A model generated the notes under the pieces. It saw only the letters and a program-made list of their open reading frames with translations. It was not told the DNA's origin and searched no databases. DNA of 55,643 nt from Virgibacillus senegalensis (GTDB taxonomy: Bacteria; Bacillota; Bacilli; Bacillales; Amphibacillaceae). The stretch spans positions 1 to 55,643 of the forward strand of contig NZ_LN611423.1 in assembly GCF_000821245.2 (NCBI RefSeq), read 5' to 3'. Shown here one piece after another: positions 1 to 8,830 of the stretch (its first letter is position 1; each line of letters begins with the position of its first letter). The translations under genes and the position numbers were made by a program.

Positions 1-41
1 GCCAGCGTTCGTCCTGAGCCAAGATCAAACTCTCCATAAAA
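1..41 (-). rRNA. rrs: 16S rRNA, 5' end only (partial)
   Basis: Read on the minus strand, bases 37 to 1 give the universal 16S 5' segment AGAGTTTGATCTTGGCTCAG followed by GACGAACGCTGGC. The gene runs off the left edge, so only about 40 bases are present. The mature 5' end is placed near 41 by analogy with Bacillus 16S and is approximate. It is preceded by a typical Bacillus rrn leader and promoter at 101-189. Confidence 0.96.
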
Positions 42-100
42 TGTGAGCTTGCTTGCTCGTTCAAAAAACTAGCTTGTATATCTTGCTTGACATACTGGTT

Positions 101-124
101 GTTTTGTTCAGTTTTCAAAGATCA
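101..124 (-). promoter_or_regulatory. rrn leader boxA-like antitermination site
   Basis: The minus strand reads GATCTTTGAAAACTGAAC between the promoter and the 16S start. This matches the boxA-type element (core CTTTGAAAA) of Bacillus rRNA leaders, where the Nus antitermination complex loads. Identification is by motif and position only. Confidence 0.7.
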
Positions 125-160
125 AATTTGTGTGTTGCCGTTAAAAACAGCGACTCACTT

Positions 161-189
161 ACTATAACATGCCGTTTTTGAAAAGTCAA
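161..189 (-). promoter_or_regulatory. rRNA operon promoter (sigma-A)
   Basis: On the minus strand TTGACT (189-184), a 17-base spacer and TATAGT (166-161) form a near-consensus sigma-A promoter about 120 bases before the 16S start. An AT-rich stretch lies upstream. No second upstream promoter is obvious before ygxA, so this operon appears to have one recognisable promoter in the window. Confidence 0.85.
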
Positions 190-378
190 CAACTTTTTTC
201 GGCTTGTTTTGTTGTTTTGCGCCTCTGTCGAAGCGACGTCTAATAATATACCATGCAGGCGAGAGAGCGTCAATACATTTTCTTAAAAAAATGATCGTTT
301 TTTATAAATATGCCGTTTCCACCGCTCTCCCGCCCGTTATATTCCTGGTTATATGGTTCTATGACGCGATTCCTTCTA

Positions 379-1251
379 TTAACTGGTTGCGGGTCGATAC
401 TTCCGATGATAAATCATTTTTCCTTTAGTTTCTTCCCGGATCGGTTCAATTATACCTTTTTCCGTTAAGTATTCCAGCATAGAACTTAAATCGAGTGCGT
501 ACGGTTCGATGGCTGGATGGATTTTCAGTTCCCCGAATGTCCACGCATCCGTTTTGCTGCTCATAATCTCCAATAAATGGGCAGCACATTTCTTCGCCCG
601 TGTACTGATCGCAAATTCCAATGCCAAAAGCATCAGTTCTACTCGCTTTTTGATTTCTTCCGTACTATTGATCATTTCTTCATATAACTTATATACTTCT
701 ATGTCGATCCGCTTCACTTGATTCCAAACTACCACTTCCGGGTGATAGCCTTTTTCGATGATTGCAAGCCGTGCCAAATAATGAAGCGACCGGATCACCC
801 TGCTATATGCGTCGAGGTACTGTTCTGTTTGGTAAAGGTCCTTCGACTCGCTGTAGCTGCGTGTCAGTTTAGCGAATTCCATCGCCATCTTCAATTCCCG
901 TTTTTCCTGTGGGAAGCTGCTTAGTTCTTCCTTTAACCTGGCGACATACTCGTTGCGGTCAAAAACGATTCTTCCATTAATCACCCACTCGACAGCTCGT
1001 CGGTAGGTGCTCGTGTCGATCCAGTAAGTAAGCAGTTGTTCGTCGACGATATGCATCGCCGCTTTTTTATTGTCAAATTCGTAGTGTTTCACATACCAAG
1101 GCTGGTCCGCTTCATTGACAATCACCAGCAGAATAACATCAAAATTATCGGTAACCGGACTGACCGGTTTGTTCTTTTCTATAATCAAAACACCTAGTGT
1201 GTTTGCCTGGCTTGCTCGTTCCTGGTAAATCGGCCGTAAAATGTCTTTCAT
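379..1251 (-). CDS. ygxA: YgxA-like nucleotidyltransferase-family protein
   Basis: A 290-residue protein matching the YgxA family, which is annotated as nucleotidyltransferase-like (minimal nucleotidyltransferase N-terminus followed by helical domains). In B. subtilis it also lies next to an rRNA operon. The start ATG at 1251 has GGAGG seven bases upstream. The N-terminus contains a strand-rich segment (FDVILLVIVNE) typical of the fold, but I do not see a clean GS-x10-DxD catalytic motif, so activity is uncertain. The substrate is unknown. It is transcribed toward the rRNA operon and is divergent from ygzB. Confidence 0.85.
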   Translation of the reverse strand: MKDILRPIYQERASQANTLGVLIIEKNKPVSPVTDNFDVILLVIVNEADQPWYVKHYEFDNKKAAMHIVDEQLLTYWIDTSTYRRAVEWVINGRIVFDRNEYVARLKEELSSFPQEKRELKMAMEFAKLTRSYSESKDLYQTEQYLDAYSRVIRSLHYLARLAIIEKGYHPEVVVWNQVKRIDIEVYKLYEEMINSTEEIKKRVELMLLALEFAISTRAKKCAAHLLEIMSSKTDAWTFGELKIHPAIEPYALDLSSMLEYLTEKGIIEPIREETKGKMIYHRKYRPATS

Positions 1252-1377
1252 GATATTCCTCCATTAATGAGAATAGAAACTAATTCGATAAATATGTAAA
1301 AAACCCTTTTTCGGAAGACAAGTTTTCCATGGAATTTTATGCTATACTACCCTTTGTAGAGTTAAGGAGGGAAAGCG

Positions 1378-1764
1378 GTGGCTTTAAATTATAGCAACAA
1401 AATCAATAAAATCCGTACGTTTGCCTTAAGTCTGATTTTTATCGGATTCGGGGTCATGTACCTCGGCATCCTGACGAAAAAAATCGAATGGCTGATGGCG
1501 ATCTTTTTCATACTCGGTTTATTATGTATCATATTTAGTACGGTCGTCTACTTCTGGATTGGGATGCTGTCTACAAGAGCACGCCAGATTGTCTGCCCGA
1601 GCTGCAACAAGCCGACCAAGATGCTTGGACGGGTGGATGCCTGCATGCATTGCAATCAGCCATTGACCATTGACAAGAATCTGGAAGGGAAAGAATTCGA
1701 CGAAAAGTACAATTCGAAAGAATACCGCAAACAGTTAAAGAACCAAACAAACCACTCCGAATAA
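1378..1764 (+). CDS. ygzB: YgzB / UPF0295 membrane protein
   Basis: A 128-residue UPF0295 protein. It starts with GTG after a strong AAGGAGG site. Two hydrophobic helices lie at about residues 12-33 and 37-62. A soluble C-terminal part carries two CxxC pairs (CPSC and CMHC), which suggests a small zinc-ribbon. Family function is unknown. It sits between ygxA and perR as in B. subtilis and ends at a strong terminator shared with perR. Confidence 0.88.
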   Translation: MALNYSNKINKIRTFALSLIFIGFGVMYLGILTKKIEWLMAIFFILGLLCIIFSTVVYFWIGMLSTRARQIVCPSCNKPTKMLGRVDACMHCNQPLTIDKNLEGKEFDEKYNSKEYRKQLKNQTNHSE

Positions 1765-1856
1765 GAGTTACCCGGTCATCTAAAGTATTCTCTTGAAAGA
1801 GGGAAGACTCAAGACCGAGAGAAGAATCACTAAAACAAAAATCCAATCATACACAT

Positions 1857-1895
1857 AAAAAAGAGGCTGTCCGGCAGGGCAGCCTCTTTTTCGTT
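1857..1895. terminator. Bidirectional terminator between ygzB and perR
   Basis: An AAGAGGCTG / CAGCCTCTT stem is flanked by A-rich sequence on the left and a T run on the right. It can end both the ygzB transcript (plus) and the perR transcript (minus). Confidence 0.9.
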
Positions 1896-1940
1896 TAGGC
1901 ACAGGAAAACCCCTACCGGCATGGTAAGGGTGCTGCAGTA

Positions 1941-2384
1941 TTAGTGCTGGGTGGTTTTTTTGCAGTTTTCGCAAGTTCCGTAGAGTTCCATTCGATGATG
2001 GCTTACATCAAACCCGGTCACTTTTTGTGCCAGTGACTCGACCTCGTCAAGACGCGGATAGTGGAAATCGACGATTTTGCCGCAGGAATCGCAAATAACA
2101 TGGTAATGGTCGGATGTATTGCAATCGAACCTGCTGGAGGAATCCCCGTAGGTCAACTCCCGAACCAGTCCGATTTCGCGGAATACACGAAGGTTGTTAT
2201 ATACGGTGGCGACACTCATGTTCGGGAATTTCCCTTCCAGTGCCTTGTATATGTCATCAGCGGTTGGATGAATCTCTGCATTTAATAAATATTCTAATAC
2301 CGCATGACGCTGTGGTGTAATTCTTACGCCTGAGTTTTTCAGCCGGCCGACAGCTTCTTGAAGTTGTGCTTCAGACACCGTCAT
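1941..2384 (-). CDS. perR: Peroxide-stress repressor PerR
   Basis: A Fur-family peroxide sensor of 147 residues. A winged-helix DNA-binding domain (residues about 1-85, with the [12 protein letters not shown] recognition region) is followed by a dimerisation domain. The structural zinc site is C98xxC101 and C138xxC141. The metal-sensing ligands known from B. subtilis are present at shifted positions: H39, D87, H93, H95 and D106. The ATG at 2384 is preferred because it follows GAGG and fits the family length; an in-frame start three codons upstream is possible. A Per box lies upstream at 2498-2512, so autoregulation is likely. Confidence 0.96.
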   Translation of the reverse strand: MTVSEAQLQEAVGRLKNSGVRITPQRHAVLEYLLNAEIHPTADDIYKALEGKFPNMSVATVYNNLRVFREIGLVRELTYGDSSSRFDCNTSDHYHVICDSCGKIVDFHYPRLDEVESLAQKVTGFDVSHHRMELYGTCENCKKTTQH

Positions 2385-2497
2385 GCACCTCACTTTCGCT
2401 AAGCTATATTCTTTATGATGGCTTCCGTAAAGTCATTCATTCCTGGTAGTTGTATTACTTGATTGTATGGATAGTTCATTCTATCAATATTATTAGT

Positions 2498-2512
2498 TTA
2501 TAATTCTTATAA
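2498..2512 (-). promoter_or_regulatory. Per box upstream of perR
   Basis: The sequence TTATAAGAATTATAA (minus strand) matches the 7-1-7 Per box consensus TTATAATNATTATAA with one mismatch. It lies about 115 bases upstream of the perR start, within AT-rich sequence that could hold the promoter. PerR autoregulation is established in B. subtilis; its operation here is inferred. Confidence 0.8.
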
Positions 2513-2576
2513 ATAGTGTAACCGGATAAGAAACATTCTGTCAATAAAAGTATATTAGTCAGCGGGCAAAAGTATA

Positions 2577-3134
2577 CTACACGTCCGCCTGCAGCGGCAA
2601 TTCTTCTCCTCCTGCCTGCTGGTTGGCGAAGCGGGCCGCGACAAACAAAAAGTCGGACAGCCGGTTCAAGTAAGACAGGACAAGCGGACTTTCCAGCTCG
2701 TCTTCCAGGGCCACCGCCAGCCTTTCCGCCCTTCTCACCACTGTTCTTGCGGTATGCAGGGCTGCAGCTCCCGGCTTTCCTGATGGAAGAATGAAGTTTT
2801 TCAATGGTTCCAGGTGCTGGTCCCAATCGTCGATTTGCCTTTCCAGTTCATCGATATGACTTTCCTTCAACTTCCAGGTAACTTCTTTATCGGGAGGAGT
2901 GGCAAGCTCCGCACCGACATGAAATAAAATCGTCTGTATACGATGGAGGACCTGGAGAAAGTTTTCTTTGCCGGACCAGTTTTCTTCCGCAAGATGGCTT
3001 GCAGCGAGACCGATCATCGAATTGGCTTCATCACACGTACCGTATGCTTCCACCCTGATATCGTTTTTCGGCACTCGTTTCCCGTAAATCAGCGAGGTTT
3101 TTCCTTTATCCCCTGAGCGTGTGTAAATCCGCAT
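2577..3134 (-). CDS. PduO-type cob(I)alamin adenosyltransferase
   Basis: A 185-residue ATP:cob(I)alamin adenosyltransferase, which transfers the 5'-deoxyadenosyl group of ATP to reduced corrinoid to make adenosylcobalamin. The N-terminal ATP-binding signature (YTRSGDKGKTSLIYG), the VEAYGTCDEANSMIG motif and the C-terminal RTVVRRAER and YLNRLSDFLF helices are all present. The ATG abuts the TAG of the upstream dehydrogenase, with its ribosome site inside that gene, so the two are probably cotranscribed. B. subtilis has the related yvqK at a different locus. No other cobalamin gene is in the window. Confidence 0.93.
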   Translation of the reverse strand: MRIYTRSGDKGKTSLIYGKRVPKNDIRVEAYGTCDEANSMIGLAASHLAEENWSGKENFLQVLHRIQTILFHVGAELATPPDKEVTWKLKESHIDELERQIDDWDQHLEPLKNFILPSGKPGAAALHTARTVVRRAERLAVALEDELESPLVLSYLNRLSDFLFVAARFANQQAGGEELPLQADV

Positions 3135-4091
3135 CTAATACCCCCTGTCCAAATTGATGGTGTTGACGAGCACTGTTTCACCGCTTTCGTATTTTTCCAG
3201 GTTCTCTTCAAATATATCCATTGCCCTCGGCAAATATTCGGGGGAGGCACCGGAAACATGCGGTGTCATGGTCACTTTTTCATGATCCCAAAATGGATGA
3301 TCCGCTGGCAGCGGCTCCTGTTCGAACACGTCGAGAATCGCATGGGCGATTTTGCCGCGGTCGAGCGCATGGATGATCGTCTCGCTGGCAACGGCATCTC
3401 CGCGTCCCATATTCAAAAAGATGGCGGATGGCCGCATTTTGTCAAAATGCTCCTCGCGGAAAAAGCCTCTTGTTTCCTTTGTACTCGGTAAAACCGATAC
3501 AACGAAATCAGCAGTGGATAATATGGATGTCAGATCCTTCGGCTTGTACATTTCGTCAAAATAGCTTCTTTCGGTTCCACTGTGGGATACGCCGATCGTT
3601 TTCATGCGGAACGCCTTGGCCAGACGGGCCACCTCCTGCCCAATCGCCCCGGCGCCGACAATCACCATCGTTTTGTTGGAGATTTCCCGGAGGCCTGCGC
3701 GTTCGCCGCGAGCCCATTGATGACTGCGCTGGCTGTCAATGAACAGTTCCGTGTTCCGGCAAACTTGCAACAGCATGCCGATTGCATACTCAGCCATCGG
3801 TATTTTATGGATTCCCCGGGAATTGGTTACGATAATCCCCTTTTTCTTGATTGCTTGAAACGGCATTTCATCAATTCCGGCTGAAAGTACCATGATCCAT
3901 TTCAACGAAGCAGCCTGATCGATCAGTTCATCGGTCAAATCCTCACCATAGGTAAGCAGGATGTCAGCCGATCCGATATATTGCTTCGCTTCCTCCATCT
4001 CGTTGCAAAAACGGAACTGATGAGATGGATAGGTGGCCGTAAAGTGATTTTGCATATCCTGGGGAATTTCTGCGGATGATACGATGTTCAT
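3135..4091 (-). CDS. D-2-hydroxyacid dehydrogenase (first copy)
   Basis: A 318-residue NAD(P)-dependent D-isomer 2-hydroxyacid dehydrogenase. The Rossmann dinucleotide motif is VGAGAIGQEVARLA. The catalytic Arg lies in NMGRGD, the Glu in DVFEQEPLP and the His in TPHVSG. The start ATG at 4091 follows AGGAGGG; the longer upstream reading frame has no better site. Substrate is not predictable from sequence. It is directly followed by the cobalamin adenosyltransferase, with no gap. A second member of the family lies at 26305-27267. Confidence 0.92.
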   Translation of the reverse strand: MNIVSSAEIPQDMQNHFTATYPSHQFRFCNEMEEAKQYIGSADILLTYGEDLTDELIDQAASLKWIMVLSAGIDEMPFQAIKKKGIIVTNSRGIHKIPMAEYAIGMLLQVCRNTELFIDSQRSHQWARGERAGLREISNKTMVIVGAGAIGQEVARLAKAFRMKTIGVSHSGTERSYFDEMYKPKDLTSILSTADFVVSVLPSTKETRGFFREEHFDKMRPSAIFLNMGRGDAVASETIIHALDRGKIAHAILDVFEQEPLPADHPFWDHEKVTMTPHVSGASPEYLPRAMDIFEENLEKYESGETVLVNTINLDRGY

Positions 4092-4312
4092 AGCGTTCCC
4101 TCCTGCACCATTTACCTCTATGATATACCCTTTCCCTTTCCCGAATAAAGGAAAAAGCAGCCGGCAAACGGCAAAAAAATAGCGCAAGGCGGGTCCCTGC
4201 GCTTTCAAGGTCTTCTATATTATAGGGGAGGTTTCAGAATATACTACAGGATATGCCGCAACCTTCCCCCCTGTATAGCTTCTTTGCCTACCTTTAGAAA
4301 AAAATGCTGGCA

Positions 4313-5422
4313 TCAGGACAGATTTTCAGGATTCAACCCTTTTAATGAATCAAGAACAAACTCGCCATCCTTCCGGATCAGGACATCATCAAAATAAATA
4401 TTCCCGCCGCCATACTCAGGCCGCTGGATCAATACCATGTCCCAATGAACCGACGATTCATTGCCGTTCGGTGCTTCATCATACGCTTCGCCCGGAGTGA
4501 AGTGCAAGCTGCCGGCGATTTTTTCGTCAAACAGAATATCTCCCATCGGCTCGGTGATTTTCGGATTCAGTCCGAGAGCGAATTCGCCGATATAGCGCGC
4601 CCCTTCATCCGTATCGAGGATTTTGTTCAGCTCTTCTGTTTTGTCGGCAGTCGCTTCCACAATCTTTCCATCTTTAAAGGTCAGCGATACATGACGAAAC
4701 GTGACGCCACGGTACGGGCACGGCGTGTTATAGGTGATCGTGCCGTTGACACTGTCCTTTACCGGAGCGGTGTATACTTCACCATCCGGAATATTCCGCT
4801 CCCCGTAACACATGACGGACGGAATGCCTTTGATGGAAAACGTCAAGTCGGTTCCTTCTCCGGTAATCCGCACCTTGTCGGTTTTGTCCATCAGTTCTTT
4901 CAACGGATATTGCGCCTCTTCCATTTGTTTGTAGTCGACCGTGCAGACGTCCAGCAAATAATCGAAATAGTCATCATACGTTTTGCCGGCTTTTTGCGCG
5001 GCACCTGGGGTCGGATAATTCAACAGCACCCATTTTTTGTTGTCGATCAGGTAATCGTTGGCAGGCTTGAGCACGCGTCCTGCCAATTCCCACTTTTCAG
5101 AAGGAACCGTGCTGAATTCCGCGTCGTTCTCTTCCCCGACGATTTGGATAAAGGCATCGATATCCTTGAACCGTTCCAAATCCCATTTGTTCTGCAGCGA
5201 TAATTGTTCCTCGGCTGCCTCTTCGATTTGCAGTCTCCGAATTTCATCGTCCACCAATTCCGGATAGGGGAATGCCTGTAACTGATAAGCCTTTTTGACA
5301 AGCTCTTTGATCAATGGCTTGGAATTTGTATTTCCGGTAATCAAGACTTTCTCTCCTGGTTGGAGTGTCAATGAATGCGTGAGCAGTACTTCTGCCAGTT
5401 CTGTTAGTCTGGAATCTTTCAT
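4313..5422 (-). CDS. ampS: M29-family aminopeptidase (AmpS/AmpT type)
   Basis: A 369-residue cytosolic metallo-aminopeptidase of family M29, which removes N-terminal residues from peptides. Family segments with likely metal ligands are visible: NIPDGEVYTAP, GEFALGLNP, the Glu/His-containing EKIAGSLHFTPGEAY and the NESSVHWDMVLI block near the C-terminus. The length matches the family (about 370-410, slightly short). The ATG follows AGGGGAGCG. It stands alone between the dehydrogenase and bcp. Confidence 0.92.
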   Translation of the reverse strand: MKDSRLTELAEVLLTHSLTLQPGEKVLITGNTNSKPLIKELVKKAYQLQAFPYPELVDDEIRRLQIEEAAEEQLSLQNKWDLERFKDIDAFIQIVGEENDAEFSTVPSEKWELAGRVLKPANDYLIDNKKWVLLNYPTPGAAQKAGKTYDDYFDYLLDVCTVDYKQMEEAQYPLKELMDKTDKVRITGEGTDLTFSIKGIPSVMCYGERNIPDGEVYTAPVKDSVNGTITYNTPCPYRGVTFRHVSLTFKDGKIVEATADKTEELNKILDTDEGARYIGEFALGLNPKITEPMGDILFDEKIAGSLHFTPGEAYDEAPNGNESSVHWDMVLIQRPEYGGGNIYFDDVLIRKDGEFVLDSLKGLNPENLS

Positions 5423-5573
5423 ATTCTCGCTCCCCTTTTGTTTGGCGTCTTTAATGTTTTATTCGCTGTTCCGTTGGCATTTCCTGTTTTCCTCCCGAAA
5501 AACAGCCAGCAGTCTGAAACGCTATCCGTCGCAGGCAGGAGTAAAAACATAGCCTGCCGTAAAAGCTTCGTCC

Positions 5574-5604
5574 AGAAAAAGCACCCGCCCGCCGGACGAG
5601 TGCT
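5574..5604 (-). terminator. Terminator of bcp
   Basis: On the minus strand AGCACTCG and CGGGTGCT form a stem followed by TTTTTCT, just after the bcp stop codon. Confidence 0.85.
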
Positions 5605-5609
5605 CTGTT

Positions 5610-6080
5610 TCAGTTCAAGTTTTCTTTGATATAATTCAACGCTTCCTCTACATGCCCCTGCACCTTGACTTTGCGGTATTCCTTTTGCAGATTTCCTTTT
5701 TTGTCAATGATGAACGTGGAACGTTCGATCCCCATATACTCCTTGCCAAAATTCTTTTTCAGCTTCCATACGCCATAGGTCTCCGCCACTTTATGCTCTT
5801 CATCCACGAGCAGCTGGAACGGGAGGTCGTATTTTTCGCGAAACTTCTGATGGCTTGCTTCGGAGTCCGGGCTGACACCGAGAATGACTGCATCCAGCTC
5901 GGCAAAGCTTTCATGATTGTCGCGAAAGTCACATGCCTCTGTCGTGCAGCCAGGCGTATTGTCTTTTGGATAAAAATAAAGCACGACGTTTTTCCCTTGA
6001 AAATCCGACAGCTTGACAGTTTCCCCTGTATTCGCCTTGAGCGAAAAGTCAGGTGCCAATTTCCCAACTTCTGTAGTCAT
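5610..6080 (-). CDS. bcp: Thioredoxin-dependent peroxiredoxin Bcp (YgaF)
   Basis: A 156-residue atypical 2-Cys peroxiredoxin of the BCP/PrxQ group that reduces H2O2 and organic hydroperoxides with thioredoxin as donor. The peroxidatic Cys is C45 in the PKDNTPGCTTEAC motif and the likely resolving Cys is C50. Start ATG follows AAAGGGGAG. In B. subtilis the orthologue also lies close to perR. No Per box was found in its immediate upstream region. Confidence 0.95.
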   Translation of the reverse strand: MTTEVGKLAPDFSLKANTGETVKLSDFQGKNVVLYFYPKDNTPGCTTEACDFRDNHESFAELDAVILGVSPDSEASHQKFREKYDLPFQLLVDEEHKVAETYGVWKLKKNFGKEYMGIERSTFIIDKKGNLQKEYRKVKVQGHVEEALNYIKENLN

Positions 6081-6178
6081 GTATATCTCCCCTTTTCCAC
6101 GTTATTACAATCCGGATGCTTCTGGATCCGGCTAAACATGTCCATTTTCAGCATAGCCTAGGAAGGGGGAAGATACAA

Positions 6179-6613
6179 CTAATTATCATCGTCCTTATCA
6201 TCATTATCGTCTTCATGCTTATTGCTGCCAAACGCCCGCATAAAATAAGCAGTCGGCAGCAAGACGCCAATGGCTGCTTCAATCAGCGAAAGCGGTCTGG
6301 CGATACCGAGCGGTACAATATCTCCATAACCAACGGAAAGAATCGTTTCCCCGCTGAAATAAAGATAGGTCCGGAACGAATGCTCCGCCGGCTGGCTGCC
6401 GGCAGGATCGGCATATACCAGCACCGGGCCGTTCAAGGAAAGCATGTAATATAATAACGCAAAACCGAACGTAATGCCGGTAAGCACAATAAACAGTTTA
6501 TAGAACAGCGCCTTGTTAAAATAACTTTTTTTAAACGACTTGTTTGTGAAGAAATAATAGAGATTTCCTGCCAAAAAAATAATAATTAATGCTAGGATGA
6601 CTTGAGAAAACAC
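6179..6613 (-). CDS. Small two-pore-helix K+ channel, copy A
   Basis: A 144-residue membrane protein with hydrophobic segments at about 3-20, 38-60 and 108-128 and a K+ selectivity filter (SVGYGD) before the last helix. This is the ion-channel (Ion_trans_2) layout with one extra N-terminal helix and no RCK domain. The tail is very acidic (HEDDNDDKDDDN). GTG start with AAGGAG eight bases before. It is a paralogue of the next gene upstream (6704-7156), with an intergenic gap of 90 bases, so the two may be cotranscribed. Confidence 0.85.
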   Translation of the reverse strand: MFSQVILALIIIFLAGNLYYFFTNKSFKKSYFNKALFYKLFIVLTGITFGFALLYYMLSLNGPVLVYADPAGSQPAEHSFRTYLYFSGETILSVGYGDIVPLGIARPLSLIEAAIGVLLPTAYFMRAFGSNKHEDDNDDKDDDN

Positions 6614-6703
6614 TGCATCAACTCCTTCTCCGGGTCCGTAAGGATTCTATACCCCGCCTGAAAGGGAGTTATGCCTGCTAATTAGGAAGTCTTCCGGCAA
6701 CCT

Positions 6704-7156
6704 CTACTGAAAAGGATGATGTTTTTTCAATGAGGTGATGTTCTCCTTCTGTTCTTTCTCTTCCAATGACGTCTGCCAGACTTTAAGAAAAAAAGCCGCC
6801 GGCAGAATATAGCCGATAAGCGCTTCGGTTAAGGCAAGCACCCGCCCAATACCGACCGGGATGATATCGCCATAGCCGACAGTCATCAAGGTGACGCCGC
6901 TGAAATAGAGGGCATGGGCCAACGCTTCCAACGGGGCGACCTTAGACAGGGAATCTCCCTCGATCAGTACGACCCCATTGAACGAGAGAACAAAATACAA
7001 CAGAGCGAATCCCAGCATGACGGCTAAATACAGGACGATCATTGTATAAAAGATTTCAAACGAAAAGTAGCTGCGCTGGTAGGACTTGTGAGAAATAAAT
7101 GAATAGAGACTGCCGGCAAGCAGCCAGACTATCAGTCCTGCAATGATCCAGGTCAT
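6704..7156 (-). CDS. Small two-pore-helix K+ channel, copy B
   Basis: A 150-residue paralogue of the neighbouring channel: helices at about 3-20, 37-60 and 110-128, pore filter TVGYGD. The tail here is a charged, lysine-rich stretch (EEKEQKENITSLKKHH) rather than acidic. Start ATG at 7156. The pair may assemble as homo- or hetero-tetramers; that is inference. It is divergent from hemL. Confidence 0.85.
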   Translation of the reverse strand: MTWIIAGLIVWLLAGSLYSFISHKSYQRSYFSFEIFYTMIVLYLAVMLGFALLYFVLSFNGVVLIEGDSLSKVAPLEALAHALYFSGVTLMTVGYGDIIPVGIGRVLALTEALIGYILPAAFFLKVWQTSLEEKEQKENITSLKKHHPFQ

Positions 7157-7241
7157 CCGAACGCCCCCTTCCGTTAGCAGCTTCTGTCCTATTGTTTATT
7201 CCGATCACCTGCCGATTATGACAAACAGCCAGACGCAAGGC

Positions 7242-7271
7242 TTGGGGGTTGTTTTCGTTTATTGCTATAAT
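7242..7271 (+). promoter_or_regulatory. Putative hemL promoter
   Basis: A perfect TATAAT (7266-7271) with TTGGGG 18 bases upstream lies 35 bases before the hemL start. The -35 is weak; the -10 is convincing. Confidence 0.6.
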
Positions 7272-7305
7272 AGAGAGGATTCTATCAACACATGGAGGTT
7301 TCGCG

Positions 7306-8601
7306 ATGAACATTGAAAAGTCGAAACAATTACATACAGAAGCGAAGGAACATATCGTCGGCGGGGTCAATTCCCCTTCCCGTGCGTACAAAGGAGTCGG
7401 AGGCGGCACCCCGGTCTACATGGAACGCGGCCAGGGGGCTTACTTCTGGGACGTCGACGGCAACAAATACATCGATTATCTGGCCGCTTACGGTCCGATC
7501 ATCACCGGTCATGCCCATCCCCACATTACCGAAGCAATTACCAGGGCAGCACAGAATGGTGTTTTATACGGAACACCTACCGCTTTGGAAAATAAATTCG
7601 CCAAAATGCTGAAGGAAGCAATCCCTTCATTGGAAAAGGTCCGCTTCGTCAATTCGGGTACCGAAGCAGTCATGACGACGATTCGCGTCGCCAGGGCTTA
7701 CACGAACCGGAATAAAATCGTCAAGTTTGCAGGCAGTTACCACGGACATTCCGATCCGGTACTTGTACAGGCTGGGTCCGGACCTTCCACTCTTGGCACA
7801 CCGGATTCAGCAGGAGTTCCAAAGGCGATTGCGCAGGACGTGATCACGGTTCCGTTCAATGACATTGATGCTTATAAAGAAGCAATCCGCCATTGGGGCG
7901 ACGAAGTCGCAGCGGTCCTTGTCGAACCGATTGTCGGAAACTTCGGGATTGTCGAACCAAAACCAGGCTTCCTGGAAGAAGTCAACGAAGTCACCCATAA
8001 TGCAGGAGCGCTCGTCATTTACGATGAAGTCATTACGGCGTTCCGGTTCACCTACGGAAGTGCCCAGCAGGTACTGGATGTGGAACCGGATATGACGGCG
8101 ATGGGTAAAATCATCGGTGGCGGTCTGCCGATCGGCGCTTATGGCGGACGCAAGGATATCATGGAGCAGGTAGCTCCGCTAGGACCTGCTTACCAGGCAG
8201 GAACAATGGCGGGTAACCCGGCATCCATGTCGGCCGGAATTGCCTGTCTGGAAGTGCTTAGCCAACCTGGTATCTACCAGCAAATGGACATGCTGGGAGA
8301 AAAACTGGAACAGGGAATTCTCACGTATGCCCGTGAGTACAATATCCCGGTAACCATTAACCGGTTGATGGGGGCATTGACTGTCTTCTTTACCGATAAG
8401 CAGGTAGAAAATTACGAGGACGCCGAAAATACGGATGGCGACCTGTTTGCCAAGTTCTTTAAGTTGATGCTTGAGCAGGGAATCAACCTGGCACCTTCAA
8501 AATACGAAGCCTGGTTCCTGACCACCGAGCATACCGAAGAAGACATCGAGCAAACATTGGATGCGGTGAAGCATGCATTTGACCAGATGAGCACGAAATA
8601 G
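7306..8601 (+). CDS. hemL: Glutamate-1-semialdehyde 2,1-aminomutase
   Basis: A 431-residue PLP enzyme that converts glutamate-1-semialdehyde to 5-aminolevulinate in tetrapyrrole synthesis. It has the [15 protein letters not shown] phosphate-binding region, the DEVITAFR motif and the PLP-lysine segment [16 protein letters not shown]. The ATG follows TGGAGG. Its place between bcp and ygaE corresponds to B. subtilis gsaB, the second paralogue outside the hem operon. A strong terminator follows. Confidence 0.95.
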   Translation: MNIEKSKQLHTEAKEHIVGGVNSPSRAYKGVGGGTPVYMERGQGAYFWDVDGNKYIDYLAAYGPIITGHAHPHITEAITRAAQNGVLYGTPTALENKFAKMLKEAIPSLEKVRFVNSGTEAVMTTIRVARAYTNRNKIVKFAGSYHGHSDPVLVQAGSGPSTLGTPDSAGVPKAIAQDVITVPFNDIDAYKEAIRHWGDEVAAVLVEPIVGNFGIVEPKPGFLEEVNEVTHNAGALVIYDEVITAFRFTYGSAQQVLDVEPDMTAMGKIIGGGLPIGAYGGRKDIMEQVAPLGPAYQAGTMAGNPASMSAGIACLEVLSQPGIYQQMDMLGEKLEQGILTYAREYNIPVTINRLMGALTVFFTDKQVENYEDAENTDGDLFAKFFKLMLEQGINLAPSKYEAWFLTTEHTEEDIEQTLDAVKHAFDQMSTK

Positions 8602-8610
8602 GTTTCAACT

Positions 8611-8640
8611 AAAAGCTTCCGGATTTCCGGAAGCTTTTTC
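8611..8640 (+). terminator. hemL terminator
   Basis: AAGCTTCCGG / CCGGAAGCTT stem with a T run, 10 bases after the hemL stop. Confidence 0.92.
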
Positions 8641-8717
8641 CTATCTTTCCCTGACTAGGGATAAATTGCATTAAAAATGGACACAATTTATTTTTATGCA
8701 ATATTTTGAATATTTAG

Positions 8718-8747
8718 TTGATTGTGGTCTGCCTCTTATGCTAAAAT
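8718..8747 (+). promoter_or_regulatory. Promoter of the ygaE-like leader transcript
   Basis: TTGATT (8718-8723), an 18-base spacer and TAAAAT (8742-8747). The transcript would carry a 12-codon reading frame and then meet a terminator before the FUSC gene. Confidence 0.55.
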
Positions 8748-8763
8748 AAAGGTGAAAATTTTT

Positions 8764-8802
8764 ATGATTTTCAATCATTCGTGCTTTTGTCAGTTTGTTT
8801 GA
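8764..8802 (+). CDS. Possible 12-residue leader peptide
   Basis: ATG at 8764 preceded by AAAGGTG at nine bases; encodes MIFNHSCFCQFV and stops with TGA. It lies between a promoter and a hairpin with a T run upstream of the exporter-like gene at 9006, the arrangement of an attenuator. Too short for coding statistics; the call rests on ribosome site and position. Confidence 0.35.
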   Translation: MIFNHSCFCQFV

Positions 8803-8830
8803 CTTCCCTTCCAAAGCATGAAAGCCTTGG

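Noticed and set aside
204-428. Plus-strand reading frame over the rrn promoter and the end of ygxA
   Set aside because: No ribosome site, overlaps the rRNA promoter and antisense to ygxA.
4445-5203. Long plus-strand frame of about 250 codons
   Set aside because: Antisense to the M29 aminopeptidase, whose motifs are clear; a codon-bias shadow.
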